Shown: piece after piece, positions 33,346 to 44,647 of the stretch
Layout: every line of letters starts with the position of its first letter
Position numbering within the stretch: the stretch's first letter is position 1
NCBI GenBank assembly: GCA_036417435.1
Contig: CM070899.1
Span: 147,264,237 to 147,328,236, forward strand
Source of the DNA: Inia geoffrensis
Lineage: Eukaryota; Chordata; Mammalia; Artiodactyla; Iniidae
Reading direction: 5' to 3'
Length of the DNA: 64,000 bases
Translations under genes and position numbers: made by a program
The notes under the pieces: model-generated
What the model was told of the DNA's origin: nothing
The model's database searches: none
What the model saw: the letters and a program-made list of their open reading frames with translations, nothing else

Positions 33346-33960
33346 AAAAATAGACTTTATTCCTTAGAGTAGCTTTAGGTTCACAGCAAAATTGGGAGGA
33401 AGGTACAGACATTTCCTATATGCCCCCTGTACCCACACATGCATAGCCTCCCCATGATCAACAGCCCTCACCAGAGGGCACATTTGTTATGACTGATGAA
33501 CCTACACTGACATGTCATTATCATCCAAAGTCCATAGTTCACATCAGGGGTCACTCGGGGTGTTATGCATTCAGTGGGTCTGGACAAATGTATAATGACA
33601 TGTATCCATCATTATAGTATCATACAGAGTATTTTCAGTGCCTTAAAAATCCTCTGTGCTCTGTTTATTCATCCCTCCTTCCCTAAACTATGCTTTTTCA
33701 CTTAAAATTTTATCTTGGGCCTCATTCCATATCAGCATGCAGTAAGCTGCCTCATTGTTTTTAATGACTACATAGTGTTTCCTTACATGGAAGTACCATA
33801 AAGTATAGGCTGTTTTCAATCTGTTGCTTTGATAAACAATGCTGCCATGAATACCCTTTTCACATAGACCAAATGTTTAGGGTGAATAACTAGAAATAGA
33901 ATTACTGTCCAAAGAGCATAGGTAGTTTAACTTTTAATTGAAATATTGCCAAATCATCTC
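33346..33960 (-). mobile_element. Old L1M 3' fragment
   Basis: The text 'ctttaggttcacagcaaaat', 'tacagacatttcctatatgc', 'acactgacatgtcattatca', 'cctcattccatatcagcatg' and 'acaatgctgccatgaatacc' is antisense 3' UTR of an L1M-type element. It may be two joined pieces, with the break near 33690. Confidence 0.78.
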
Positions 33961-34204
33961 CTGGACCTTATGATTTTTCAATGCTGTGCACACCAAGCCC
34001 ATCCATTCCCAGACCAGATTGACATGCAGGTCATTTCCCTGCCCCTTTTCTTTTTTGGCTGTGATTGCCTCATGCCTATGGCTGAATCCATGGCTCAGCA
34101 TGCAGACAAGTGATATCTGAATAGGAGGCAAACATTTCCCCAGAGTGGGCAAGAGATGGGTCAGGAGAGGGAGGTGGGAAGGCATGAAGGGAGAGCAGAG
34201 AGGG
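33961..34204. other. Unassigned non-coding sequence
   Basis: No family recognised. Confidence 0.35.
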
Positions 34205-34354
34205 AACTAATCTTCACTGAGCATCCACAAGAAGCCTCCCCGTGAATCCCATCAGAGCATTACAGCAGCCATGGGAAGTAGGTCACAGGACCATTTCCTT
34301 CCGCTGAGGAAACTGAGGCTCAGAGAGGTTAATCAAGTTAACTGAAGTCGCTCA
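34205..34354 (-). mobile_element. MIR, part before LTR insertion
   Basis: The text 'cttccgctgaggaaactgag', 'gctcagagaggttaatcaag' and 'gtcgctcagctag' is antisense MIR. It continues at 34809 with 'taagtggccaagccagaaat' after the LTR. Confidence 0.87.
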
Positions 34355-34359
34355 GCTAG

Positions 34360-34803
34360 TGTTATGGGTTGAACTGTATCCCCTCAAAAACATACGCTGA
34401 AGCCCTAGGTCTGCTCCCTCACATCCCCCAGTACCTCAGAATGTTATTCTGTTTGGAAATAGGATTGTTGCAGATATAATTAGCTAAGATGAGTTTATCC
34501 TGAACTAGAGTGGGCCCTAAATCCAATAGGATTGTTGTCCTTATTAGAAGAGAGAGATTTGGACACAGACACAGAGGGAAGAAGGCCATGTGAAGACTGA
34601 GTCAGAGGCTTCGACTTATGCCACCACAGCTCGAAGAACCCCTGGGCTATCAGGGGCTTGAAGAGGCATAGAAGGATCCACCCCCTAGAGTTTTAAAGGG
34701 AGCCAACACCTTAATATCAGACCTCCAGCCTCCAGAACTGTGAGAGAATCCATTTCTGTTGTTTGTGGGACTTTGTTGTTGACAGCCCTAGGAAACTAAT
34801 AGA
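34360..34803 (+). mobile_element. MLT1-like LTR nested in MIR
   Basis: A solitary LTR starting tgttatgggttgaactgtat and ending ccctaggaaactaatagaa, with 'gggccctaaatccaatagga' and 'ctccagaactgtgagagaat' inside. Five-base duplications gctag (34355) and actag (34804) flank it with one mismatch, the 5-bp size expected for ERVL integration. The host MIR rejoins across it. Confidence 0.92.
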
Positions 34804-34804
34804 A

Positions 34805-34880
34805 CTAGTAAGTGGCCAAGCCAGAAATCCAACCTAAACCAATCTGCATTTAAACCCCAAGCTCACTCAAGTCTGTCACT
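34805..34880 (-). mobile_element. MIR, part after LTR insertion
   Basis: Continuation of the MIR interrupted at 34359: 'ctagtaagtggccaagccag' matches the MIR head in antisense. Confidence 0.75.
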
Positions 34881-35708
34881 CGGTGATTGCTGCTCACAAA
34901 ACTTCAGTGGACTTGGAGGTCCAGGCCTTCCTCACAGCTGTGCCCCTCCATCCTCCATGACTCAGAAGTGGGTGAAGTGACTGGAAGCCGAGGTCCCCTT
35001 CTGGCCATTTGGTGGCCCCTCAATTCATGGTGGGCGTATTTCACGCAGGCTCCAGAAGAGTGGGAAGCTACTCTGTTTCAAATTCCTTCTTGGTCAGGAC
35101 AGGACTCTCAATAAACAAATCCACCTGCTATGTGATGACATCAGGATTTTCAAACCTAATGCAGGCATTGCTAACATGATATGAGAACAATGAATGGGCC
35201 CTGGTTCCCACCGCCTGTCCATCAAGGGGAGGCTGTGTCCTTTACAGACGGGCCTCGGGACTGACAAGGCTGTTCTGTTACTCTTTACAAGGTTGCCAGT
35301 GGAAGAAAACAACTGCTGATTTTCTCATTTCTGTGGCAACGGGAGGACGTGGTCTGACTTCAGAGTATGTTGCTGCCTGCAGTCATCCCTCTGGGGCTGC
35401 GGGAACAGTGAGGGGCCCTTGCTTGGGCTGCCTGTTGAGAGGCAGGTCTCAGCCCAGGAGGGGTCCTTGGAGGAGGGAAGGACAGGACCAGACAAAGGAG
35501 GCAAAAGAAACCAGCTTCCAAAGTCCTGGCACCTGATTTCAGCTGACATGGAGTTTATTGGCATATCAGAGATGACCCCAGCTTTTAAAGGGAGGGAAAA
35601 TGGAGTCTTGGAGGAGAGGATCTGGGTTGGATGCACCTAGAACAGTGTTTGTAAAACAATCCTTTAGAGTGAAAGAAGGAAATAATAGAACTTTGTTCTT
35701 TTAAAATT
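34881..35708. other. Unassigned non-coding sequence
   Basis: Moderately GC-rich, with overlapping short frames on both strands. No family or exon recognised. Confidence 0.4.
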
Positions 35709-35709
35709 T

Positions 35710-35983
35710 ATGTTATTGACATATAGTTGATTTACAATGTTGTGTTAATTTCTTCTGTATAGCAAAGTGATTCAGTTATACATATAACGTACATTCTTTT
35801 TCATATTCTTTTCCATTATGGTTTATCACAGGATATTGAATATAGTTCCCTGTGCTATACAGCAGGACCTTGTTGTTTATCCATTCTATATATGATAGTA
35901 TGCATCTGCTAATCCCAAACTCCCAATCCATCCTTCTCCCACCCCCTTGGAAGTTTGAATTAGATATCTATCCTATCTCTTAC
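35710..35983 (-). mobile_element. Truncated L1 3'-UTR fragment
   Basis: The text 'gacatatagttgatttacaa', 'gttccctgtgctatacagca' and 'gctaatcccaaactcccaat' is antisense L1 3' UTR. A possible TSD tttaaaattt lies at 35700-35709 and 35984-35993, although it is low in complexity. Confidence 0.85.
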
Positions 35984-35993
35984 TTTAAAATTT

Positions 35994-36317
35994 TTACTTT
36001 TTATATATTCTTTATAAAATTCATAATATATTAATATACTCAGACATGTAGAAAAAAAACAAGTGGTATATTGGAGAACATACTCAATTTTTGAAAGCTG
36101 ATAAAGGTGTATGATAAAATGAATTTGGAGACATTATTTTAGAAGATCAAGCCATCAATCCATAGCCTGACATTCAGGGACCTTCCCTATCTTTCCCACA
36201 CCCCTTCCTCTCCAGTTCAAGTTCTGAGTCCACTGAGCCTCAAACTTAGCCTATGGATTTTCATTCATGCTGTTGTCCATTTGACCTGAAGGTTGTACAT
36301 ATGTGTGCATAGTACAA
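35994..36317. other. Unassigned non-coding sequence
   Basis: AT-rich to 36120, then a CT-rich stretch with faint L2 resemblance (36180-36300). Confidence 0.35.
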
Positions 36318-36482
36318 AGCCTGGCTTTGGGGCAGAGATTTGAAGGAATGACTCTTGCCTCTACCACTTACTAGCTGTGGGACTTATAGAAAGTTTCCTG
36401 TTCATATCTCTGAGCCTCAGTTTTCTCATTTGAAAAGTGGGCATAATGACCTTTACCTTGTAACGTTGTTAGCAGAAGGAGA
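36318..36482 (+). mobile_element. MIR
   Basis: The text 'gcctctaccacttactagct', 'tctctgagcctcagttttct' and 'ttgaaaagtgggcataatga' is MIR in order. Confidence 0.92.
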
Positions 36483-36751
36483 TGTGATTGCAGCCAACAC
36501 AAGGCAGGGCTGAGTGCCAAAAGGAGATCTTCTGGCATTCAGTGTTTTTCTCACTCCAGCATGAGTGCTGTGTTTCCATTTGCACTGATCATTTTATTAT
36601 GGTGCACATTCTGAATGACACAGAAATGCATGCTTCAAAATGTTTGATTCTCATCATGGTGACTATAGCCACGTGTATTTGCTTTCAAATAGTAGTGATG
36701 ACAACAAAACTGAAACCGCGACCAACTCACCCTTCTATACAACCTTTCTTT
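36483..36751. other. Unassigned non-coding sequence
   Basis: A 127-codon plus frame (36488-36871) crosses this region. It has no recognised domain and runs into the palindrome and MIR, so I do not call it. Confidence 0.4.
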
Positions 36752-36803
36752 TTAAATGAGCAAGGCCCTTGCTCATTTAATGTACCTTGCTCATTTAAAT
36801 GTA
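36752..36803. repeat. Perfect 14-base inverted repeat plus third arm copy
   Basis: ttaaatgagcaagg (36752-36765), one C, then its exact reverse complement (36767-36780), and the right arm again at 36785-36798. It could form a stable hairpin. It looks like local template switching. Confidence 0.95.
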
Positions 36804-36814
36804 CCAAGCATTTT

Positions 36815-36960
36815 TCTATGTTAGCTCTTTTATTGCTTGTGACAATTTTACAGGGTATGTCCAATTATTAGACCCATTTTATAGATGGGGAAACTGAAGA
36901 ACAGAGAATTTCAGACTTCTCCAAGATCACAGATCACAGTTTATAAACGATGGGTTCAGG
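36815..36960 (-). mobile_element. MIR
   Basis: The text 'acccattttatagatgggga', 'aactgaagaacagagaattt' and 'tctccaagatcacagatcac' is antisense MIR. Confidence 0.87.
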
Positions 36961-37810
36961 AAAAATCCAGTCATTTGTCCAGGTGCTGAGATGACAAGTA
37001 TCTGGACATTTGAAACTGTTTGAAATTTCAGGCTCATGTACACATGTCTAGGAAATGAGAGTTATCCAGATTTGTGAAGGCCAGGACTAATTCCCTTGTA
37101 GCAAAGTCAGAGCCAACCAACATGTGGCAGATACAGCTTGATAATAATGCCTCCGTGAGGCTGCAGATTCCACAGTGCTGTTTCACTTAGCATTCTGCCT
37201 CATCCTGTATATTTTGGACTGAGAAAGCAATGCAAGTTTCAGGATCAAAAGTTATCTTGCTATCTATTTGAAATGGAAATACGTGAGATGTCAGACGTAG
37301 TGATCATACCTGATCCTGTTCCAACCTTTCTCCCTCGTGTTGGTTTAAAATGCCCTTTCCGTTTGGAGTTGTGCCCATCTTTGCAGCAGTGACTGAGTTC
37401 CATGAATGATAAACGTAGGAAGGAGTTCAACCCTCTCTAAACACGCTGTCTCAGGTTGACCTTTTTGATGATGGTGAGATAAAAGGGAAGTTTTGCTGCT
37501 AAATAGGTGGGCCAGGGATACAGTCTGACCTTCAGACTTACTTTGTTTAGCCTGAATAGTGTTTTATACTTTAGGAATTTCACATTAAAATCTGGATTTC
37601 TGGCTTCTTTTGAAAAAATCACATGAGCCAGAACTTGGGTCTGCATCCCTGAATGAATCTACCCCACTGTCTGAAGATGAATGGAAATAACTCTCTTAGG
37701 TGGGATCTGTGGCCTCTGGTTTCTCAGAGTCCCCACCATCCCCCCCACCCCCGCCCCCCATTCTCTTCCTCTGTGACAACTGCCTGACCCCTAGGGGCAT
37801 ATGTATTTCC
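36961..37810. other. Unassigned non-coding sequence
   Basis: No family recognised. A C-rich run lies near 37739-37763. Confidence 0.4.
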
Positions 37811-37820
37811 AACCTGTTTT

Positions 37821-38210
37821 TTTTTTTTTTTTTTTTAACGTCTTTATTGGAGTATAATTGCTTTACAATGGTGTGTTAGTTTCTGCTTTATAACAAAGTG
37901 AATCAGTTATATATATACATATGTTCCCATATCTCTTCCCTCTTGCGTCTCCCTCCCTCCCACCCTCCCTATCCCACCCCTCCAGGCGGTCACAAAGCAC
38001 TGAGCTGATCTCCCTGTGCTATGTGGCTGCTTCCCACTAGCTATCTACCTTACGTTTGGTAGTGTATATATGTCCATGCCTCTATCGCGCTTTGTCACAG
38101 CTTACCCTTCCCCCTCCCCATATCCTCAAGTCCATTCTCTAGTAGGTCTGTGTCTTTTTTCCTGTCTTACCCCTGGGTTCTTCATGACATTTTTCTTAAA
38201 TTCCATATAT
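37821..38210 (-). mobile_element. 5'-truncated young L1
   Basis: A T-run (about 37821-37836), then 3' UTR sequence shared with the two full-length L1s ('tctttattggagtataattg', 'gctgatctccctgtgctatg'). It is truncated just inside the end of ORF2 ('cttaaattccatatat'). Perfect 10-base TSD aacctgtttt at 37811-37820 and 38211-38220. Confidence 0.96.
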
Positions 38211-38301
38211 AACCTGTTTTAAGGAATATCTTGCGGATAGGAACTTGATAGAAAGTTAATGAGCCCCTCATTACCTAAATAAGGCTGGATAGGGACAATG
38301 G

Positions 38302-38656
38302 GGCTCTCTTAGCTTGGGCTGCTGCAACAAAAATACCATAGACTGGGTGGCTTTATGAACAACAGGAATTTAGTTCTCACAGTTGCAGAGGCTGGAAGTC
38401 TGAAATCAGGAGGCGGCATGGTCGGGTTCTGGTGAGAGCCCTCTTCTCAGTGGCAAATGGCAAACTTCTTATAACCCCACATGGTGGAGAGCAGAGCAGG
38501 GGACAAATTTCTCTCATGACTCTTAGGAGGATATTAATCCCTTTCATCTAATCCTGATTACCTGGCAAAAGTCCCACCTCCTAACCTCATCACACTGGGG
38601 GTGGGGTAGGGTTTCAGTATATGAATTTTGGGAAGACACAAACATTTAACCCATAC
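38302..38656 (-). mobile_element. MLT1/MST-like LTR (ERVL-MaLR)
   Basis: Antisense: 'taccatagactgggtggctt', 'ttctcacagttgcagaggct', 'atggtggagagcagagcagg' and 'acaaacatttaacccatacc'. Solitary. Confidence 0.9.
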
Positions 38657-38659
38657 CAG

Positions 38660-38879
38660 GGAGCATGGGAGTATTGGTGAGAATGTGGGGTGGTGGAGGC
38701 AGGAAAGGGGGAGAAGTGAGGAAAAAGTGGAGAGTTCTTCTTAGTGAAGCTCCTTGAAATATATTCTGCTTCAGACCATAGAGGAGGATTTTGCACTGGG
38801 CTGTCTCCTGATGGGAACAGTAGGTGAGAAGACTGATTCCAATGACAGATTTGAAATTGAGACATTCAGGGCTAGAGAT
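38660..38879. other. Unassigned non-coding sequence
   Basis: G/A-rich. No family recognised. Confidence 0.35.
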
Positions 38880-38921
38880 GGTTAGGTTAGGTTAGGTTAG
38901 GTTAGGTTAGGTTAGGTTAGG
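38880..38921 (+). repeat. (GTTAG)8 pentamer array, TTAGG type
   Basis: Eight uninterrupted five-base units give a TTAGG/CCTAA array, the same motif as the arthropod telomere repeat (vertebrate telomeres use TTAGGG). Its short length and its place in ordinary sequence point to a microsatellite. Confidence 0.97.
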
Positions 38922-39800
38922 CTGGTGAGGAGAAGATCACATGATTTCCTTGTTTCAAGGGAAATGCAACTGTGTTCTTGAATGTTGTGAAGAAAAGGTG
39001 ATAGAGCACTGACCACAAAAGTGGGACCCCTCTCCCACGTCCCTCCCCAGAGCTTTCTGCCGATGTCTCTTCAGCAAGTTGAAAAGAGGGAAACTGCCTC
39101 TTCCGATTGGTGTAGAGGCTGGGCGACCTCCTTGGAGTCTGTGAGCAGGGCATCTGGAAGTTTACTCTCCTCCTCCCTGGAATGAGCAACATTCCCCGAT
39201 ACTCATACAGGTTCTGTTTTAACTTTTATTTTGCTCCCTCAGATCCCCAAAGGCGATTACATCCTGAGAGGCCAGAGACACAGTCTTTGGAGATGCCACA
39301 GATGTAGATAAACATTGGGTTTATTTCCATGAAGGACTATCCCATGACCAGTCAGCCAAAGAGCAGCCCACACACAACGAGGACCCTTTTTGTTATTACC
39401 GTCAGTGAGTCCTTCATGATACTTATAGGGCCCCATCTTAGGAGTTAGTGACCAAAGTAATTATAATATTAGAATAAGCAATGGGCATTTTTATCTTACA
39501 GATTAGACCAAGTTTTATCAGATAGCATTTTGCCAGCAGAAAACTACATCTTGGCTCAGACCATTGGTCCCTTTGGAAGCTGCTTAAATTAGGTTAAAAT
39601 CCAACTTTGCATCCCATCCGTTTATTAGCACATTTTTCACGACTCCTTGCCACGGAACCTTTGCGTCTTGATGGCACTCTGTAGTTTGAGGGTGAAGTCG
39701 TGGTTTCTGGCATCACATTACAGCTGCAAGTTCTTTTGCTTAAATCTGCGGGAGTGGGACATTCATTTCCCTGAAATGTGTAAGGGAAGACTTTTTCTAT
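38922..39800. other. Unassigned non-coding sequence
   Basis: No family recognised. No supported frame. Confidence 0.4.
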
Positions 39801-39804
39801 GTAG

Positions 39805-40085
39805 CTCCTGGGTCTCTAAGCACGTCCTTCACTCCCTCTACAATTCTCTCCTCCATTCTGCCCCAGGCTGACTCCTATTTGTCCCTCCAAAGTCCGCCCA
39901 GGTTCCCCTGCTCTATAAACCCCCCTGACCCTCCAGTGTTGCCCCCTTTCCACCCCGAGTTCCTCTAGAACCAAGTGCTTATCTCTGTTTTACCATTTGT
40001 TCATCTCTAATTGTCTGAGCATCTCCCCAACCCACCTGTCAGCCCCTGAGGGCAGGGCTGTGTCTTGTTCTTTCAAGAAGGATTT
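39805..40085 (+). mobile_element. Possible L2 3' fragment
   Basis: The text 'gtcagcccctgagggcaggg' and 'gctgtgtcttgttc' resembles the L2 3' region in sense. The upstream part is only weakly similar. Confidence 0.4.
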
Positions 40086-40299
40086 TTCTGATCAGATCCT
40101 TCCCTTCCCCACCCACTCTCTGCCTGGGTCACATGCCTCTTCTCTGGGTTTTCCCTCAACTCTACTCACCTTGGATCAGAATCATCTGTTCAGGTTTCTC
40201 CATCCAGCCCGCACTTCCTTGTATCTCTTTGTATCTGACCACCTTGTGTCCTAATGGTCAACACCAACTCATCCTGGTTCGCCTGAGACTTTCCCTGGT

Positions 40300-41100
40300 T
40301 TAAAATGGAAAGTCCCACAATTCCACTCCTGGGTATACACCTGAAAACATTGAAACGGGTACTCAAACACATACATGTACACCCACGTTCACAGCAGCAC
40401 TACTCACAAGAGTCAAAAGGTGGAAACAGGGCTTCCCTGGTGGTGCAGTGGTTGAGAGTCCGCCTGCCGATGCAGGGGACACGGGTTCGTGCCCCAGTCC
40501 GGGAAGATCCCACATGCCGCGGAGCGGCTGGACCCGTGAGCCATGGCCGCTGAGCCTGCGCGTCTGGAGCCTGTGCCCCGCAACGGGAGAGGCCACAACA
40601 GTGAGAGGCCCGCGTATCGCAAAAAAAAAAAAAAAAAAAAAAAGGTGGAAACAGCCCAAATGCCATCAATGGATGAATGGCTAAACCACATGTGGTCTAT
40701 CTATATTGTAGAATATTACTCAGCCATAAAAAGGAATGAAATACTAATACATGCTACAGTGTGGATGAACCTCAAAAACATTATGCTAAGTCAGAGAAGC
40801 CAGATGTAAAAGATCACATTCTGTATGACTCCATTTCTGTGACATGTCCAGAACAGGCAAATCCACAGAGACAGAACGCAGTCTGCTGGTGGCTCGGGGC
40901 TGGGGGGAGGAGGGAGAATGGGGAGCGACTGCTTACTGAGGACAGAATTGCCTTTTGGGGTGGTGAAAATATCCTGGAGCTAGATGGAGGTGCTGGTTGC
41001 TCAACATTGTGAATATAGCGAAGGTCACTGAATTGTTCACTTGAAAATGGTGAATTTTACATTATGTGAACGTCATCTCGGAAAATAAAAGCCAACCAAC
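40300..41100 (+). mobile_element. Old L1 ORF2 3' end and 3' UTR, split by a CHR SINE
   Basis: The plus strand encodes diverged ORF2 C-terminal text before the SINE (IPLLGIHLK...) and after it ([25 protein letters not shown]), then 3' UTR 'gtgaattttacattatgtga' with 'ggaaaataaaa'. This resembles an L1M-type element, older than the copies at 3025 and 47190. No intact frame. Confidence 0.9.
40430..40639 (+). mobile_element. CHR SINE nested in old L1
   Basis: Full length: 'ggcttccctggtggtgcagt' to an A-run. Perfect 15-base TSD aaaaggtggaaacag at 40415-40429 and 40640-40654. It carries A- and B-box-like stretches. Confidence 0.98.
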
Positions 41101-41221
41101 CAATCAACCAACCAACTCTTGGAAACCCTAATTGTAGGGGTCTATCTCTTAAAAAAGAGATGGGAAGGAAGGGAACTCTGCTTCCTTAGTGAAGTCAAAC
41201 TCAAGACTTTTCAAAGCTTTT

Positions 41222-41575
41222 TTTAAAAAAAAGTATTTATTTTATTTATTTTTGGCCACAATGGGTCTTCGTTGCTGCATGTGGACTTTTCTCTAGTTGT
41301 GGAGATTGGGGTCTGCTCTTTGTTGCAGTGCACAGGCTTCTCACTGTGGTAGATTCTCTTGTTGCGGAGCACGGGCTCTAGGCACACGGGCTTCAGTAGT
41401 TGCAGGACGTGGGCTCAGTAGTTGTGGCTCGCGGGCTCTAGAGCACAGTCTTGGTAGCTGTGGCGCACGGGCTTAGTTGTTCCGTGGCATGTGGGAATTT
41501 CCCGGACCCGGGATCAAACCCATGTCCCCTGCATTGGCAGGCGGATTCTCAACCACTGCGCCACCAGGGAAGCCC
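41222..41575 (-). mobile_element. Older, longer CHR-family SINE
   Basis: About 350 bases, minus strand: 'tttatttttggccacaatgg', 'ttcgttgctgcatgtggact', repeated 'gggctc...agtagttg' units and the head 'caaccactgcgccaccaggg'. TSD tcaaagctttt at 41211-41221 and 41576-41586. It has a longer tRNA-unrelated body than the 210-bp copies, as in the older CHR subfamily. Confidence 0.93.
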
Positions 41576-41586
41576 TCAAAGCTTTT

Positions 41587-42633
41587 CAAGTAGCATCTGC
41601 TAGTGGCGGAGGAAGGCCATGGTGCCCTGACCCTCCCCGTTGGGGCACCCTCCTGACAGGTGCTGTGGCCTCCATCCTGGGTCCAAGAGGCCTCAAGCCT
41701 CCTTTCACACTCAGGCCCACAGCCCAGCCAAGTAGCTTGGATCTTTAAAGACAGACGTTAGAGGATAATCAAAAGGAAACAAACCCCACGAGTACAAGAG
41801 GGATTTGTACAGCACAGGCTTCTGCTCTTATAGTTAACTCCTGGGGCAGAGTTGCAGGTTCATGCCTGCCCCATGTTATCCCAGGAAAGTAAGCACATGC
41901 CCCAGAAATTTCCAACACTGCATCCTGTAATCTTAGAATAAGCAAATTAGAAAAGCTTCCTTTTTCTGGCTGGATTCCCCCCACCTTCAGGAAGCAGGAC
42001 CCCGAGGAAGACCTCCAAGGCAGTTAGCATGTGTGCGGGGAGGTGGGTTGGGGGCACTGATGGCTCTTTGGACGTTTTGGAGACCCCCCGGGAAGTTCCG
42101 GGGGAGGACCCTCAGGCTCTCTTGAAAGAGATTTCACTTTACAGAATCTTACTTTCCAGGTTGTTCATTGTCTGGGAATAAGAGATAAGGACCCTGGAGT
42201 GAGTACTAGCATGAGCCTGGTGAGTTGTAGAAGGAACCCAGTCTGCAGAGAACTGGGGAGCTCTTGGGATGGAGAGTTCCGCAGAGTTCTGCAGAGTCTT
42301 GGGATTGGCGTGGCCACTGACTGCGTGAAGGACTGGCTGGTCGTTCCGTTGCTGGTAAGGTCACAGGCATGGAGTCCTCTCTGTCCTTGATGTCGAACGA
42401 GTGCTGGCCTGGCCTGCCTTGTCAGACATCAGCCGGCAGGTGCAGCTCTCTCTCAGGGCCGCCTCTGTTCAGGGCTCCGCAGCAGCTCTGACTTAGGCAA
42501 GCAGAGGAGGGGAAATAAAAGCGTATGCAAAGGAACCCAGGAGCTGGAATGGAGGTGTCTGCAAAACAAACAGAAGAGGCACCTGAAATAGAAGAGGCTG
42601 GGAAGGATGATTTCAGCAAAAATTACCACCGTG
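41587..42633. other. Unassigned non-coding sequence
   Basis: About 1 kb, moderately GC-rich. A donor-like 'ctggtaaggtcac' lies at 42351-42363, but I find no frame or acceptor to support an exon. Confidence 0.4.
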
Positions 42634-43097
42634 TGTATTAGTTTTCGATGGCTTACGTAACAAATCACCACAAACGTGGTGGCTTGAAATAATAGAAATT
42701 TATTCTCTCAGAGCTCTTGGAGGCCAGAAGTTTAAAATCCAGGTGTCAGCAGGGCTGTGCTCCCTCTGAAGGATCTAGAGGAGAATCCGTCTTTGCTCCT
42801 TCAGCTTCTGGGGGCTTCTGGCAATCCTTGGTGACTTTTGGCTTCTGGAGGCATAACTCTAATCTCTCCCTTCATTGTCACATGGCCTCCTTCTATGTGC
42901 CCTCTCTCTCTGTCTCTCTCTTTTTTTTTTTTTTTTTTTTAAATGAGGACACTAGTTCTTGGATTAGGGCCCATCCTAATCCAGTATGACTCATCCAAAC
43001 TAATTATATCTGCACAGACCCTGTTTCCAAATCAGGTAACATTCTGAGGTTCTGGGTGGACAGAAATTTTGGGGACACTGTTCAACCCACTATACTA
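42634..43097 (-). mobile_element. MLT1-like LTR (ERVL-MaLR)
   Basis: Antisense: 'gtattagttttcgatggctt', 'acaaacgtggtggcttgaaa', 'aacattctgaggttctgggt' and 'gttcaacccactata'. A CT/T run (42901-42940) has expanded inside. Confidence 0.9.
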
Positions 43098-43099
43098 TG

Positions 43100-43590
43100 A
43101 AGGAAGATTTTGGTATAGCAGAAAAAGACTTCTTGGCACTAAAAAAGTATAGTTTGCCATCTAAGAAATTCAAGAGATGAATTGAATGGGAAGATGAGGC
43201 CTGAATTAGTGGCCTGCGAGACCGAGAGGAAGAAATAACCTGAACAGAGCAGAAATGCAAAGAGAAGGCATTCCCATGGGACAAGATAGGAGCTATGGAG
43301 GATGGATCCAGGAACCCAATGTTGGTTCCACAAAGCAAAAGAGAAACAGAGGAGAGTTAAAAAGAAAGCAAATAATGCAAAAATAAAACATTGCTTAAGT
43401 GAAAGCAAATTCTTTGACTCTTCAAAAGAGGTTTTGCCGTGCTCCAGAAAAGATTGTGGAACTGAAACAGACTTATGCATAATCTGGGAAAATTCTTGGT
43501 AAACTTCAAGGATAAAGAAAAAAATCCCGCAAGCTTAAGGGACACAGGCATTCAGCTCAAGGACCATTTCCTCAGATATTTTCCATTCTT
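43100..43590. other. Unassigned non-coding sequence
   Basis: A-rich plus strand. Frames on both strands (43139-43480 minus, 43302-43502 plus) overlap and have no recognised content. Confidence 0.4.
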
Positions 43591-43715
43591 CTCTTGACTG
43601 GTTTGTTAAGCCATTGGTTGTTATATAACTTTCCATGTTTCTCTAACAAGTTTGCAAGTTCTTGATAGTAAAGATGGTGTTTTATTCATATTTCTATCTG
43701 TCTTCATATCTGACC
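43591..43715 (+). mobile_element. Possible L2 fragment
   Basis: The text 'gtttgcaagttcttgatagt' and 'aaagatggtgttttattcat' weakly resembles the L2 3' region. Confidence 0.35.
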
Positions 43716-43936
43716 ATGCAAAAAATTGATGCACAAGACAAGAGAACTAGGATACCCTAAAATTCAATTGACAATGGTCTAAGAGGTACATAGGCAACAT
43801 TCAGAACTACAGATGGGGCTAGTGGCCTTGTGTTTTTGCAGTGGCCTAAAGTGTGTCACAGTTTGAGACCAAGGAGTCCTAAGGTTTGGTTAGAATCTTA
43901 GTGTGGAGATGGTGATGGAAGGGAAGAAACCCCTGT

Positions 43937-44064
43937 CTTTTTTTTTTTTTTTTTTTTGGCGTGCCATATGGCATGCTGGATCTTAGTTCCCCAACCAGGG
44001 ATTGAACACGTGGCCCCTGCATTGGGAGTGGGGAGCCTTAACCACTGGACCACCAGGGAAGTCC
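43937..44064 (-). mobile_element. Short old CHR-family SINE
   Basis: A T-run, then 'ggcgtgccatatggcatgct', 'ggatcttagttccccaacca' and the head 'accactggaccaccagggaa'. It is about 130 bases and diverged from the young 210-bp copies. No clear TSD. Confidence 0.88.
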
Positions 44065-44379
44065 CGAGAAAGTCCTACATGGCAGAGCTGGGCCAGGGAA
44101 ACCCACCTGCCATCCCCCAGTCTACTCAAGACTGGCTTGGAGGCGAACATTACCGTGAGATACCGTATTACTGTCAGGCTTCACTCTCAAAGTCAAAGTC
44201 CAAGAGACAGGGTCCAGCCCCCTAAGAAGAGGGATTTTCAAGAGCTAGGCAGGGATGTTCATCTTTCTGGCCTCCAAGGTATGGTCCCAGGCACTGCTGT
44301 GATATGAGCTAATCAGGAAAAGGGCACAAGCCCAGGCACGCGGATGTGATAAAAAGTGTAAAACGCAGGGTTTGGAAAA
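44065..44379. other. Unassigned non-coding sequence
   Basis: No family recognised. Confidence 0.35.
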
Positions 44380-44545
44380 GACTGCAGTTCAGCTGGCAAA
44401 GTAGGTATCCAAGCTCACCCCTGTTTGAGGTCAGGGCCTGGGGATCAGGCAGGTCTGTGTTTGACCCCCTAGCTGCTCTGCCCACCAGCTGTGCAATACT
44501 GGGCGAGTGCCTACACACTCCAAGAATTGTCACAAGGATAAAAAA
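44380..44545 (+). mobile_element. MIR
   Basis: The text 'aggtcagggcctggggatca', 'ggtctgtgtttgaccccct' and 'gtgcaatactgggcgagtgc' resembles MIR in sense. Confidence 0.65.
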
Positions 44546-44647
44546 CTCTTAAATAAATAAAATATAAAAATAAATCAAAGTTCTGGTGCAGTTATAGGTA
44601 CATAACAAGGATCTAATGAATGATATTGGTTTGTTATTAGTATTTGT

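Noticed and set aside
38880..38921. Interstitial vertebrate telomere
   Set aside because: The unit is five bases (TTAGG), not TTAGGG, so it is not a vertebrate interstitial telomeric sequence.
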